The notes under the pieces: generated by a model
Told to the model about the DNA's origin: nothing
The model's database searches: none
What the model saw: the letters and a program-made list of their open reading frames with translations, nothing else
In this document: positions 22,331 to 32,810 of the stretch, in pieces
Layout of the letters: the number at the start of each line of letters is the position of its first letter
How positions within the stretch are numbered: position 1 is the first letter of the stretch
Assembly: GCA_031308135.1 (NCBI GenBank)
Contig: JAHLJT010009436.1
Coordinates: 138,468,303-138,532,302 of the forward strand
Source of the DNA: Acheta domesticus
Lineage: Eukaryota > Arthropoda > Insecta > Orthoptera > Gryllidae
DNA: 64,000 nucleotides
Direction of reading: 5' to 3'
Made by a program: the position numbers and the translations under genes

Positions 22331-25300
22331 GTAGAGAGATTACTACAAGAACAGCTTTGATAGCTATTGCTTGGCCACTGCTGACAACATAACTGCAGGT
22401 TATATCCATGCACTCATTTTGTCAGTGCGTTCGTTTGCATATAGCTCGTTTGTAAATGGCTTCATCACTTTCTCTTGCAACGTCGTCGCTTTGCATGACG
22501 TTCTTTTGTTTCCCGACCTGTCAAACTGTCCCTTCGCAGAGTAACTTCTCTATTCTGGAGCTGGCCCCAGCGGCATGAGACAAGGCCGCTGGCTTCGATC
22601 CACCGAAGTTCCCAAGTCCAAACCGTGCACGAGGGGGTGGGGCATTGAGTGCATTGTCACACTTGTAGCATGACAAAGAACCCGGTCTATATGCAAATTT
22701 AAATCCTTGGACATATATCACAGTCGTCCTGCCGTATATCACAGTCGCTCAGCCAGGAAACGATACAAGAAATGGATAAATATGTTAATTCCGCCTTTAA
22801 GTCAACATCAAGTATCAAAGCGCTCAACTACGATAATATTAATTAGGAGCAATTAATAAATCCTGTGGATGTTTTCATTAGGCAGAGAGTATAAAATTAA
22901 TATTTCGACTTGTACCTTCTTCGGCGTTTCTGCGTGGGCGGCGGCGGAGCGCGGGCATGACTTCAAGCGCCCCTCCATTGCTCATTTCCAGAGAGGCAAA
23001 GTAATGATTTCCCTACTGGGTAAGAGGGGTAAGGACAGAGGTCTTTCTTATTCTTGTTCAAGATTAACATACACAGAGATATAATAGTAACACAAGACAC
23101 CCACTTTTGCTTACCATTAACATACACAAAGACATAATGGTAACGCAAGATATCAGTTTAATGGCTAATTAAAGAAGGAAGGATCAATATATCTCAAACT
23201 GTGTTGATTCGTTAAAATAAAGCAATTTTTATTTTCAACTTTTCTCGCACCTGTCACTCCAATGTTGGTTAACCGCAGCTCTTGGTTCATGAAATTAATT
23301 TCTTACACTTTGATAATCAAAACTAAGAAAATTTTGACACCTTTTCGAATTTCTCATTAAAACACGTCCCCTATATTTTGAACATTAATACATCCTTTTT
23401 CACAACCATCCTATTCTTTGCATATTCTTCATACTATTAATTAGATAAAATAGCTATTCAATACACGACTTACTGGGAACATTTCGCTCAAAACACATGT
23501 AAAACTCCCCAAATATTAATGCTATTTACAAAATTAACCAAGTACTATTGAAGTTCAATACCATGACACTCTTCCGTTGCTTGATATTGTAAGAAAACAG
23601 CAGTTTATTCCATTAAACGTGTTGGCGAAAAAACACACATGTAAGCCTAATAATTAATTTTTTCGGTATCGCAGGAGTCCGTCACGCTCATCAGTGGTCA
23701 TTGCAACTCATCAGTTGTCCTTGACCGAGTTGCATACTCCACATCGTGGCCACGCTCCCGCAGGGTGGGTCGAGCGTAGGTATATATTGGTCGGGTAGAA
23801 ATCACCCGAAGGCCCTTCGGTTTTTTCAGTCCTACTTTTTGCTTTAGTACTGGTCGCGCGTCCTGAACGAAAACTGATGACTTCTCGAGGACTTCTTCGC
23901 TCTTGACGCTCCCCGCAATAAAATTTTATTGTGGAGGATTACTTCTTTTTACCTATACATTTAGATGTCCACAAGACTCCTGCGGTAACCACAAAGATTT
24001 TACTTCTGTCAATTGTAAAGCGCACAGTTTTTCACTGTCTCTCGACTATCACTTCATCTACACCGAAAATACTTCAAATCGCGAACTCATATGTTTCATT
24101 TTATCTTGTGCAACTAATAGTTCCACACACGCCCACAACCAGAATTTTTATACTAAGGTGCATTTTGTCTTTTCACTTTATTTGCTTAAACTTTCTGTAT
24201 TCAATTGCGTCGTGCATTCATTTACCAGTTCCTAATGTGTTCAGACTACTCGTTTTATACCGTGTACAACTTTTATGCAGAGTTCCACAAGCGATTTTAC
24301 GAAAACATCCACACTTTCTGGTTATTACGGCAATTTTACTTACGATATAAGTTTTACTCAATTAATGGTTGCAAAATATGCAACAGAATTTTAACGAACA
24401 TTTGTACTATAAGCTCCAGCACATAGACATAAGACAGCGCAGCTATCAAGCTATTTCCTTCTCACTCTGAAAACCACGTTCTCTCTCTCGCACCACTCAA
24501 TGCCGAATTCTCTTCTGAATCGAGTGACGCCTCCTGTTTGTAATTCGATTTCTTACCTTGAAAATTGATTGCTCTTTGTAGCGCAGTCTCTGTTGTCTTA
24601 AATCATTCACTTATTTAGCCGTTAATTAATCACTAACGGACGCGGAATCCGAAAGTTTGACGCTTCGGTTCACGAACCACGACTCACGAAATTTGAGAGT
24701 CTTAGAAAATAATAAAAATATAATGTATACATGAAGTGGAACATTTTTATTTGACGTTTTCAGCATTTTATCATTTCAATCTGTAACTATTTGGTGAAAA
24801 GGATTGTGTTCGTAAGTGGTTTTCTCTTTTAATGACAAATAACTCACATTTTCTATGTGTGTCTGTGATGGTAGCCTCATGTGAACTGGACTCTCCCCGT
24901 TCTTGCACTACTTCCAGAGATTTTTAGAATATAGAAAATGGACCAAATGGGAATGAAGATATTCGGGTTGTAAGGACTGAAGTGAGGACATGATGGATGG
25001 GAGTAGGAATGTAGAAGGGAGGATCTCATGTGGATCCTGCTTTGGCATCTTTAGGTAGCGAATATAATAAGCAAAGCCATGTAAATGATGAATTTCAGAA
25101 GCCGACCTAGAAAATTATACAGATGTTGTTCTACTCAGATAATTATCTAGCGAATATAATCCACTTTCACTGGGGTTTTGTGTTTCAGTTAGGATTCGCA
25201 ATAATTGTTAAAGAACAATACACATTTGTTGTATAGAAGAACACCTGATCAGTTACGTCTCCGGGTTAATAGGCATGCGATCCTCATGACGGGTTGGATT

Positions 25301-26680
25301 AAAGAAATAATTGAAGATATTTTAGATAATTGCGAAAAGATATTTTATTTTAAAAGTATATATCTTTTAAATGCCAATTTCCCAATTATTTTCCTACTGA
25401 CAGTCCAAAACAAAACACAAATTCAAATGCTGAACAACAAAAAATCTACATTCATTCCTAGAGAAATCCAGAATTTTTCTATGTAGGGGGCACTATGTTT
25501 AGTATCTAACCGGCATTATGTAGGAGAGCACTATGTTTAGTATCTAGCCGGCTTGTTTTCGTACACTTTTTCATTTAAGCTCAATTTAAAATATAATCTT
25601 AGGTATTAATTTTTAATTATTTACAACACATTCAATTGAGATATTATATGACTTTAGATACTACAGTAAATGAGTAAAAACTGTATTTGTGAATATAGTA
25701 TGTCGTCGTCCTCGGGGGACGGAAGCCTCCTTGAGCCTTATACTTTCTTGCGTACACTACCTGATTTTTGAATTCAACATGGATTCGACATTGTATTCTG
25801 GACACAAAAGAGAGGGAACTAATCAGCCTTTTTTGAAGTCTTTCTTTAGCACAATGAATGTTTCCACCATTATTGCCTCACAGTCGTAGTACGCCAAAAA
25901 TGATGTGCACGCCATTTTGCAGGATTTCACGTGAAGAATTTTATATTCGAATTATCATGTTAGAGTTTTCAAATCATGATTTTTGGAGCAATGGGAACAC
26001 GTTTAAACAACATTGTGGTTCATGGCCTAACGCACTTTCAAACAACAGTACTCCCTAACAATACATAAAACTCGTGAAAATAAGGACGCGAGCTGTTCCT
26101 GTATTATTTCCTTTTCACACGAACATCTTGGGCGTTATTCTCAGAACTGATAGATAACCTACGGCTAGTTTCCCAGCAATGTTGATGTGATGTGTCAGGT
26201 TGAAATTTGCTTACTGATAGTTGACAGACTTGCATAATGTATTAAGTTTGTACCCGGCTCCAGGCCGCCTTCTGAACAAGTGGTGTTAGGTGGAGGAATG
26301 GAACAACTTTAATGAGAGGATAGAAAAATCATTAGGGGAAGAGCCGCGAAAGAGTTCGTCAGATGGTATCACCAGCGTAGGAATCCACGCAGCGCTGTGA
26401 TGTTTCTCGAGCGGACATATTCATTCACGTGATAAGCGTCTATTGGAAGGCGCGCGGAAATAACCGCGAAGCAACACTCACACCCACGTCACCTTTACCT
26501 CTGCATGTGGTATATTTTGTTCTCGCTAAACATAATTCCATCATTGCATTAATAATACAAGTTTACATTCACAGCCCAAAATAAGGTTCAGTTCTAGTAA
26601 TGTATTTAGATATTGATGAATCGTCCAGGAGAAAGTTGAAATACACTAATAGAACCAGACAATAAGTATCTTTTACTCAC
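22331..26680. other. No gene seen in 4.3 kb; two small tandem duplications
   Basis: This stretch is the intron downstream of opsin exon B (minus strand) or beyond the gene. A block near 23064-23102 recurs imperfectly at about 23116-23152. A 37-bp unit is duplicated at 25481-25552. A 15-nt perfect palindrome CCGAAGGCCCTTCGG lies at 23806-23820. I could not find an opsin helix-4 exon here or further left, though a short one could be missed. Confidence 0.4.
25481..25552 (+). repeat. 37-bp tandem duplication
   Basis: Two copies share the core CACTATGTTTAGTATCTA, each preceded by ATGTAGG and followed by (A/G)CCGGC. They differ at a few positions. Confidence 0.8.
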
Positions 26681-26826
26681 TTTCCGTGCGCCGAACTGCG
26701 AAAGCTTCCAGCTGGCTGACATGGGCTTGGCCGTGATGACGAGGTAGCGCTCCACTGCGATGGCCGACAAGGTGACGATGGAGAGCAATCCGAAATAACC
26801 AACTCCGAAAGCATACAGGATACAAC
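26681..26826 (-). CDS. Opsin-like GPCR exon B (TM3, ERY motif, intracellular loop 2)
   Basis: Internal exon of a rhodopsin-class receptor expected to sit in a membrane. It is 146 bp: acceptor TGTTGCAG just upstream (ending at 26827) and donor GTGAGT at 26680-26675. It starts in codon position 2 (GT of a Gly codon) and ends in phase 0. It encodes the conserved Cys that pairs with extracellular loop 2 (Cys110 in bovine numbering), then ILYAFGVGYFG, SIVTL, and ERYLVI exactly 24 residues after the Cys as in rhodopsin. It ends with KPMSASWKLSQFGARK. Tyr occupies the position of the vertebrate Glu113 counter-ion, as is usual in invertebrate opsins. Exon A at 59630-59760 joins it in frame. The retinal-binding Lys of helix 7 is outside the window, so opsin identity rests on helices 2 and 3. 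The subclass (melanopsin-like, Rh7-like, peropsin or other) is undecided. Confidence 0.88.
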
Positions 26827-27599
26827 CTGCAACATTATAAGATAGTGGTATTCCAACTGTGAGGAGCTCCCCCCCAGGGAGGTGCAAAAGTTTCAGAGGG
26901 AAACGCGAGAACTACGTAATAATTGAATAAAATAAAGCATCAATGCTTAATAATGCTATCATTATTTATAAGTGAATAAATTATTATCAGACTGCGTAGG
27001 GGCGTTCATTAATTTTAAAGAACGGGGTAGAAAATATTTGTTTAATATGTGATAATGTCGCTTCGATAAAATCAACATTGTCAACAATCAGTTATTATCA
27101 ACGAGCTCTGGCTGTTGGTGCAATAGAATGCGGCTCGCTTTGTTGTGGCGTGATTCATTCCTTTACCGACAGTCGCAACGTGTCAAACGCGTCATTCGAG
27201 CAGTCAAGTACTACCACTCTAGTGAAATGAGGTTAATCTGCGTGTTTATGTCGAGTTTATTTTTCACGTTTAATAATTAATTTCAACTGCCCTGTCATAA
27301 TGGATATATTAGTAAGCGTTAACAAGAAATATGAAGTAATAATATAGAACTTAGTGTTTCAGAGAAACCTAAACACAGGAAATATGAAAACCAGTATTTG
27401 AACTACTGTTTTATCAGGACAACATTGTTGGGAAAGAAAAAAGGCCTTAGTACGTCATATTTAAAAGTGTTGGCTGCCGACAGCATGTTACCGAACATGC
27501 TAAAGCGCCGTTTAGTCTCTGTTCAGTAACTTGAAAGATAAGGACAGAGATTTTTTTCCGTAAAGCAACATAAATACAACGAAATAAAAGTGGATTTTT
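26827..27599. other. Opsin intron, no other feature seen
   Basis: Start (3' end on the minus strand) of the long intron. It is AT-rich with no recognised repeat before the hAT remnant. Confidence 0.5.
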
Positions 27600-29386
27600 T
27601 TCAACAGGTGTGTGTTCCTACAAAATGCCTTCTGGCATGGAACAAAGTAGCTTATCATGCAGCACAATGCAAGAAATCCCACACCATAGCTGAGGGACTG
27701 ATTTTGCTGGCAGCAATTGATATGGTAGCAATGGTTCGTGCTTTTGCTCCTAAATAACTCAAAACTGTGCCTTATCTAAGAGCACAATTAGTCGTAGGTG
27801 ACCATAAAAGGACATAAATGAGCAACTAAAACAGCTGAAACGATAGAAATTTGCAATCCAATGGGATGAGCCAACTGACAGCAACACTGATTCATATTTA
27901 ATCTGCTACGTGAAATTTAAAACTAGAAATAATAAATTCTTTGAAGACCATCTCCTGATAACATCACTCTTGGACCAACAGGAAAGGAGTTATTTGAAAT
28001 TATCAATAAGTTCATGGAAGAAAACTAACTGTATTGAAGCAAGTGCATTGGAATGTTGGTGGTGATCGCGCTGTGTCAAGATGTTAACGAGGATTACAAA
28101 CTCATTTGTGAAAGAGCTCTTTGAGTTGTTTGAACCCACAGTTTTATGTACAGGAGTCTCTTGCTTCTAAGAACCATAGCAGAGACTTGAAGTATTGCTA
28201 GTTGTAAGTGCTAGTTGAAAGAGCACTATTGAACTGAGTGAAAAGCCAACCCCGAAGAGTCCGATTCTTTCCAAAATTGTGTGATAACATGGGCGCTGAA
28301 CATACTTTCCTACTTTTTTTATTTGCAATTTATGTTTGTTGTCTCGCGGAAATGTACTCTCGTGTTTTCGAACTGAGACATGAACGGAATACGTATCTTA
28401 CAGAACGAAATCTTGGCAGTGCGAAAAAGTTCATTGATGGTGCGTTTCTTCAGAAGTTGGGATATCTTTGTGACATTTTTCAGAAACGTATTGTTCTGAA
28501 TGTGTCTCCGTAAAGGATTGACTCACACATTATACAGCAGATTTCAGGTTTTAAAAGGTAGTTGAGGCTTTGGAAAAGAAAAGATGGGGATATTCAGAAC
28601 TGTTTATCTACGTTATGCAAATTGGTAGAGACTGGTGAAAACCTAAATCAAGAAATCGCATCTCTATTTGTGAAACGCTTGAAATAACTTCATCTCCACT
28701 TTGAAAAGCACTCTCCACAGGATCCACAGCACAACTGGTTCAGGAATCCGTGCAATGCTGACCCTCCATCAAATTTCATAACTGGGGGAGAAAAAGAAGG
28801 AGACGAACTTATTGACCTTTCGTCAGACAATACCCTAAAGATAGTGTACCAAGCTGCAAAATTGTCCGAATTTTGGTGTTCTGTAAGGAATGAATGAGTA
28901 TCCAGAGTTAAGTAAGAAGATCTTGCGTATTCTGGTTCATTTTACCACTTCTTACCTATGTGAAAGAGGATTTTCAGCCTTGGCCTTGATCAAGACACAA
29001 TAGAAATCAAGACTAAATATCCAGAAAGAGATGACTACTGCTACTTCTAAATTAGTGCCGAGATTCGAATAACCTGTGTGACACAAAACAAGCTCATCAA
29101 TCTCACTGACTTTTCTGAACTATGAATATGTTAGTTTTGAGTTTTCCTTACTTTTCCAAACTTCAAAAAATATTAATTAAATTTAGTAATTACAACAGTA
29201 AAGAAAGCAAATCACTTGCAATACTTATTTTGTATATATGTGAATTCTTCTGTACGTAAAAAAAGTGGTCTTACGTTTGGTAAAAATATTTAGTTGTTAT
29301 TAACAATTTAATTTTAATGAGGGAAGGCGTGTGCAGAATTTTTTGCTTGAAGATATTCACGACAGCAAAATGTTTGTAAACCCCTG
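27600..29386 (+). pseudogene. Decayed hAT transposase (ZBED5-like group) with right terminus
   Basis: The transposase would cut and paste a hAT element. Plus-strand blocks survive across many stops and shifts. These are KKSHTIAEGLILLAAIDMV (about 27670-27728), a region around FELFEPTVLCTG (about 28130), and SAKKFIDGAFLQKLGYLCDI (about 28418-28480). Last is the C-terminal hAT dimerisation-type segment EYPELSKKILRIL...TSYLCERGFSAL (about 28896-28990), then an in-frame stop before KSRLNIQ. The order and spacing match ZBED5/FAM200-like hAT transposases. CAGCAAAATGTTTGTAAACC followed by CCTG, ending at 29386, reads as a hAT right end on its complement (CAGGGGTTTACAAACATTTT). I could not find the matching left end or an 8-bp duplication. 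Long inactive. Confidence 0.75.
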
Positions 29387-29526
29387 TGATAGGATTGCTG
29401 TGATTTAACACTGTAATCATGATGCTCATTCTTTTTCATTGCACGTTATTTATTTTATATCTTTATCTCTATTTAGAGACTTTCTTAGTTAGATATGAAA
29501 ACACAACTGTATATTTCAGCTATTTC

Positions 29527-29584
<58 letters not shown>
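29527..29584 (+). repeat. (ATT)n microsatellite
   Basis: About 19 uninterrupted ATT units. It lies at the 3' side of the first R4/Dong-like fragment, whose coding strand is minus, so the retrotransposon reads into (AAT)n. Confidence 0.95.
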
Positions 29585-29585
<1 letters not shown>

Positions 29586-29625
29586 CTCACGATCAATCAT
29601 ATCCTCAAATCATATTATTATTATT

Positions 29626-30219
29626 CCTCTAAATCACGACTAAAGATGTTATGGGTCGGCTGAATCCCGGTTAGTGCATTGTGCCAGGAGACTTCAATTT
29701 GTCTGAGGCCTCTTCCTCCTTCCTTACGTGACACATAAAGTCTATGTACATCAGCTCGGGGGTGGGCAACATGATGCATTGTAAGCAGTTTTCTGGTTTT
29801 TCGATCCATGATGCGAATTTCCTGCTCAGTCCAGTCTACTAGTCCGAAACTGTATTCGGCTACAGGCACCGCCAAACTACCTATTGCTGATATTTTATTC
29901 CTTGAGTTCAGAGCGGACTGCAGGACAAGTCTCACTCTTCTATAATACTCCCTGCGAATTCTCTCTTTCATTGTGTCGTTCGAGATGGTCTCACATTCTT
30001 CAATGCCCAGATATTTGTAAGTTTTACCTTGCTCAAGATCTTGAATCACAGTGTGTCTATCAACTTCAATGTTCTCTGAGGTGGTCATTTTACCTCTTTT
30101 TAAGTTGGCTTTTGCACACTTGTCAAGACTAAACTTCATGCAGATGTCATTGCTAAAATCATTGATGACAGCATTTGGGAGAGAATCGCTTCATTCTTAG
30201 CAAACACTTTAAGATCATC
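29626..30219 (-). pseudogene. R4/Dong-like retrotransposon fragment, copy 1 (RT C-terminal part)
   Basis: The open frame at 29621-30139 encodes MKFSLDKCAKANLKRGK, KTYKYLGIEECET, NSRNKISAIGSLAVPVAEYS and KTRKLLTMHHVAHPRADVHR. These are the distal RT and thumb region of the R4/Dong group as I recognise it. It is truncated at its 5' side next to an (ATT)n tract at 30220-30236. An internal deletion joins the RT tail directly to the 3' UTR end (29630-29670). It is a near-duplicate of copy 2 in the same orientation. Confidence 0.75.
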
Positions 30220-30236
30220 TTATTATTATTATTATT
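30220..30236 (+). repeat. Short (ATT)n tract between R4/Dong-like copies
   Basis: About five ATT units separate the 5' truncation of copy 1 from the 3' UTR end of copy 2. This is the expected position of a microsatellite target or tail. Confidence 0.85.
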
Positions 30237-32216
30237 CCTCACGACTAAAAATGTTATGTGTCGGCTGAATATAAAATCTACTCCAGGTTGCAACCAGCTA
30301 CCTGAGGAGCAGATCTAGGGACTATCGGTGCCTCTACTATACTTTGCACAAAATGTGGGCTGTTCCAAATAACGCAATTTCTTGCACTTCCCAGTCTTTT
30401 GAATTACCTGGCAGTTTGGACAAGTTCTTACACAAATTTTGCGGAACAAATCCCAGAGCTCCGATAACTATCGGGACGACCTGTGCTTTTACGCCCCACA
30501 TTCGGCTGATCTCGATTTCCAAACTCTTGTATTTAAGACGTTTATCAGCCTCCTTGGTAACGACGTTTTGATCACAAGGTACAGCAACATCGGAAAGTAA
30601 ACACGATTTTTTCTCCAAATCCCGGATAACTATATACGGTTTGTTTGCCGCTATTGTGCGATCAGTTAGATTTTGTTGGTCGTACAATATCGTACACAAT
30701 CCAACAGACGTCACCGGTTTTGGTGAGTGTTCGTACCACTTAGGGCATGTGTTCGGAAATTCTGCCAGTGGGAGGTAGCTACACACCCTGTCGTGTCTTT
30801 TCAAGTATTCAGTCTTTGCTAGGACAAGCTGAGACAATATGATCAATGGTTTCTACTTGCTCCTGGCAAATGCGGCATTTATCATCTTGGGAAATTTTGA
30901 GAACCGCTTTATCATAATGTCGTGTTCTCAACGCCTGATCTTGAGCAGCTATTACTAGTGCTTCTGATTCTGGCTTCATTCTTCCCCTTTTAAGCCACAT
31001 AAATGATTGATCTTTATTGATCTGCACCTTGTCCATTCGTTTCAAATATTGTCCGTGGAGTGGTTTGTCTCTCCACGATTTCATTAACACACATTTCACG
31101 TTAAGTGGCATCAGAAGTGTAGTGTCTTTGTCGTTCTGCATGTCTTGCAGAGTCTTGTTCGCAATGCTCCTTGCAACACTAACAATGCCTCTGTTTCCCA
31201 TTCTTCGGTCAGATTTCATGACCTGTCTCATTAGAGGGTCATCTTGATGGCTGACTACATACTTTCCCATCCCGACTATTGCGTTGTGCCAGGAGGCCTC
31301 AATTTTTCTGAGTCCTCTTCCTCCTTCTTACGTGACACGAAGTCTATGTACATCAGCTCGAGGGTGGGAAACATGATGCATTGTTAGCAGTTTTCTGGTT
31401 TTTCCATTCCTGATGCCAATTTCTTGCTCAGTCCAGTCTACTAGTCCGAAACTGTATTCGGCTCCAGGCACTACCACACTACCAATTGCTGATATTTTAT
31501 TCCTGGAATTCAAAGCGGACTGCAGGACCAGTCTCACTCTTCTGTAATATACCCTGCGAATTCTCTCTTTCATTGTGGCGTTCGAGCTGGTCTCACATTC
31601 TTCAATTCCCAGATATTTGTAAGTTTTACCTGGCTCAAGATCTTGAATCACAATGGGCGTATCAACTTCAACGCTCTCTGACGTTGTCAGTTTGCCTCTT
31701 TTTAAATTGATTTTTGCACACTTGTCAAGACTAAACTTCATGCAGATGCCATTGCTAAAGTCATTCACGACAGACAGCATTTGGGAGAGAATCACTTCAT
31801 TCTTAGCAAATACTTTCATTTCATCCACGTAAAACAAATGTGATACTGGCCTTTCATCACAGTGGAACTTGTAACCAAAGTCAGCTTGCGACAACTGTCT
31901 AGATAGTGGGATCAAACTAATGCAAAACAGCAGAGGGGATACTGAATCTCCTTGAAAAATACCCCTGTTAATCTGAATACTTCTGCTTTCTACTGTTTCC
32001 TTTCCGCTATGGATTAGTATCTTGGTATTCCACGACTTCATACTGGTTTTGTAAAATTCAATAAGACTAGGATGAAATCGACAGATCTCCAGGATCTTCA
32101 AACTCCTGTCTTGTGGTACACTATCAAAGGCCTTTTGGTAGTCAATCCAAGCCATGCTCAAATTACGTTTGCGTCTCTTTACATCATTCAAGATGACTTT
32201 ATTCATATTCATATTC
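30237..32216 (-). pseudogene. R4/Dong-like retrotransposon, copy 2 (RT plus restriction-like endonuclease)
   Basis: Reverse transcriptase and target-cutting endonuclease of a restriction-like-endonuclease LINE. From 32203 leftwards: WIDYQKAFDSVP (RT motif A), GIFQGDSVSPLLF (motif B), YVDE (motif C, about 31820-31831; normally YxDD), LDKCAKINLKRGK and KYLGIEECET. Next is a frameshifted segment ending in the CCHC knuckle CRICQEQVETIDHIVSAC. Another shift near 30809-30846 leads to the endonuclease region KWYEHSPKPVTS, NKPYIVIRDLEKK, CLLSDVAVP and PIVIGALGFVPQNL. The family's PD is PY here, so both enzymes are probably dead. The 3' UTR (30237-30336) ends in (AAT)n on the coding strand. The 5' side is truncated upstream of motif A at an (ATT)n tract. 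Confidence 0.82.
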
Positions 32217-32217
32217 A

Positions 32218-32253
<36 letters not shown>

Positions 32254-32281
32254 CGTTATTATCATTATTATTATCATTATC

Positions 32282-32341
<60 letters not shown>
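32217..32341 (+). repeat. Long imperfect (ATT)n/(ATC)n microsatellite
   Basis: About 125 bp of ATT with interspersed ATC units, preceded by ATTCAT repeats. On the minus strand it reads as an Asn/Asp run in the frame that continues into copy 2. It separates R4/Dong-like copies 2 and 3. Confidence 0.95.
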
Positions 32342-32342
<1 letters not shown>

Positions 32343-32750
32343 CTCTCCATCACGACGAAAGATGTTAAGAGTCGGTTGAATATATAATCTACCCCAGGTT
32401 GCAACCAGCTACATAAGGCAGTGGTGTCAAGGTCTTCTAGTGGTGGCAGTTGCACGCGTCGTGGTATCGTAGAACGCCACGAGATTCCGTGCGCAACTAG
32501 CATCGCGAAAGGAAACTATTCGTGATCCCGCCGTTTTACAATGGCGTTGTCTGTGGTGGTGGGGTAATGAACTGCGTGGAGGGGCGATTTCGTCGTGGTA
32601 CTCGTGCCAGGAACTTCTACTCGTGGAATCTATTTTGACCACACTGATCTAAGGAGCAGATCTAAGAAATGTCGATGCCCTTACAATACTTAGCGCAAAA
32701 TGTGGTATATTCCAAATAAAGCAGTTTCTAGCATTTCCCCGTCCCTGGGA
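32342..32750 (-). mobile_element. R4/Dong-like copy 3, 3' end fragment, split by a hAT MITE
   Basis: The sequence TCACGACGAAAGATGTTAAG and the CCCAGGTTGCAACCAGCTAC block match the 3' UTR of copy 2 (30237-30300). After the MITE, homology resumes with GAGCAGATCTAAG through AGCATTTCCCC, matching 30305-30400. Removing the MITE and one target copy restores collinearity. No coding domain remains. Confidence 0.75.
32419..32646. mobile_element. 228-bp hAT-type MITE inside R4/Dong-like copy 3
   Basis: The ends are CAGTGGTGTCAAGGTC and ...GACCACACTG. Flanks are ACATAAGG (32411-32418) and ATCTAAGG (32647-32654), an 8-bp duplication with two mismatches. It is related along its length to 17202-17435. Copy 2 gives the empty target site. 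Confidence 0.82.
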
Positions 32751-32751
32751 G

Positions 32752-32767
32752 GTTGTTGTTGTTGTTG

Positions 32768-32810
<43 letters not shown>
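32752..32810 (+). repeat. (GTT)n(ATT)n microsatellite
   Basis: GTT units then ATT units, flanked on both sides by GGGAGG. It terminates the row of R4/Dong-like fragments. Confidence 0.92.

Noticed and set aside
22015..22413. Several overlapping frames in the CpG-rich patch
   Set aside because: Low-complexity Gly/Arg/Pro composition from the G-tract, with no known protein and no splice or start context.
22590..22605. GGCTTCGATCCACC resembling a tRNA T-arm
   Set aside because: The flanking stem does not pair and no acceptor stem is present.
23620..24650. Possible LTR or promoter (TATATATT at 23781, TCAGT at 23826, AATAAA near 23919)
   Set aside because: The TATA-initiator distance is too long (about 47 bp), and no TG...CA ends with a target duplication could be found.
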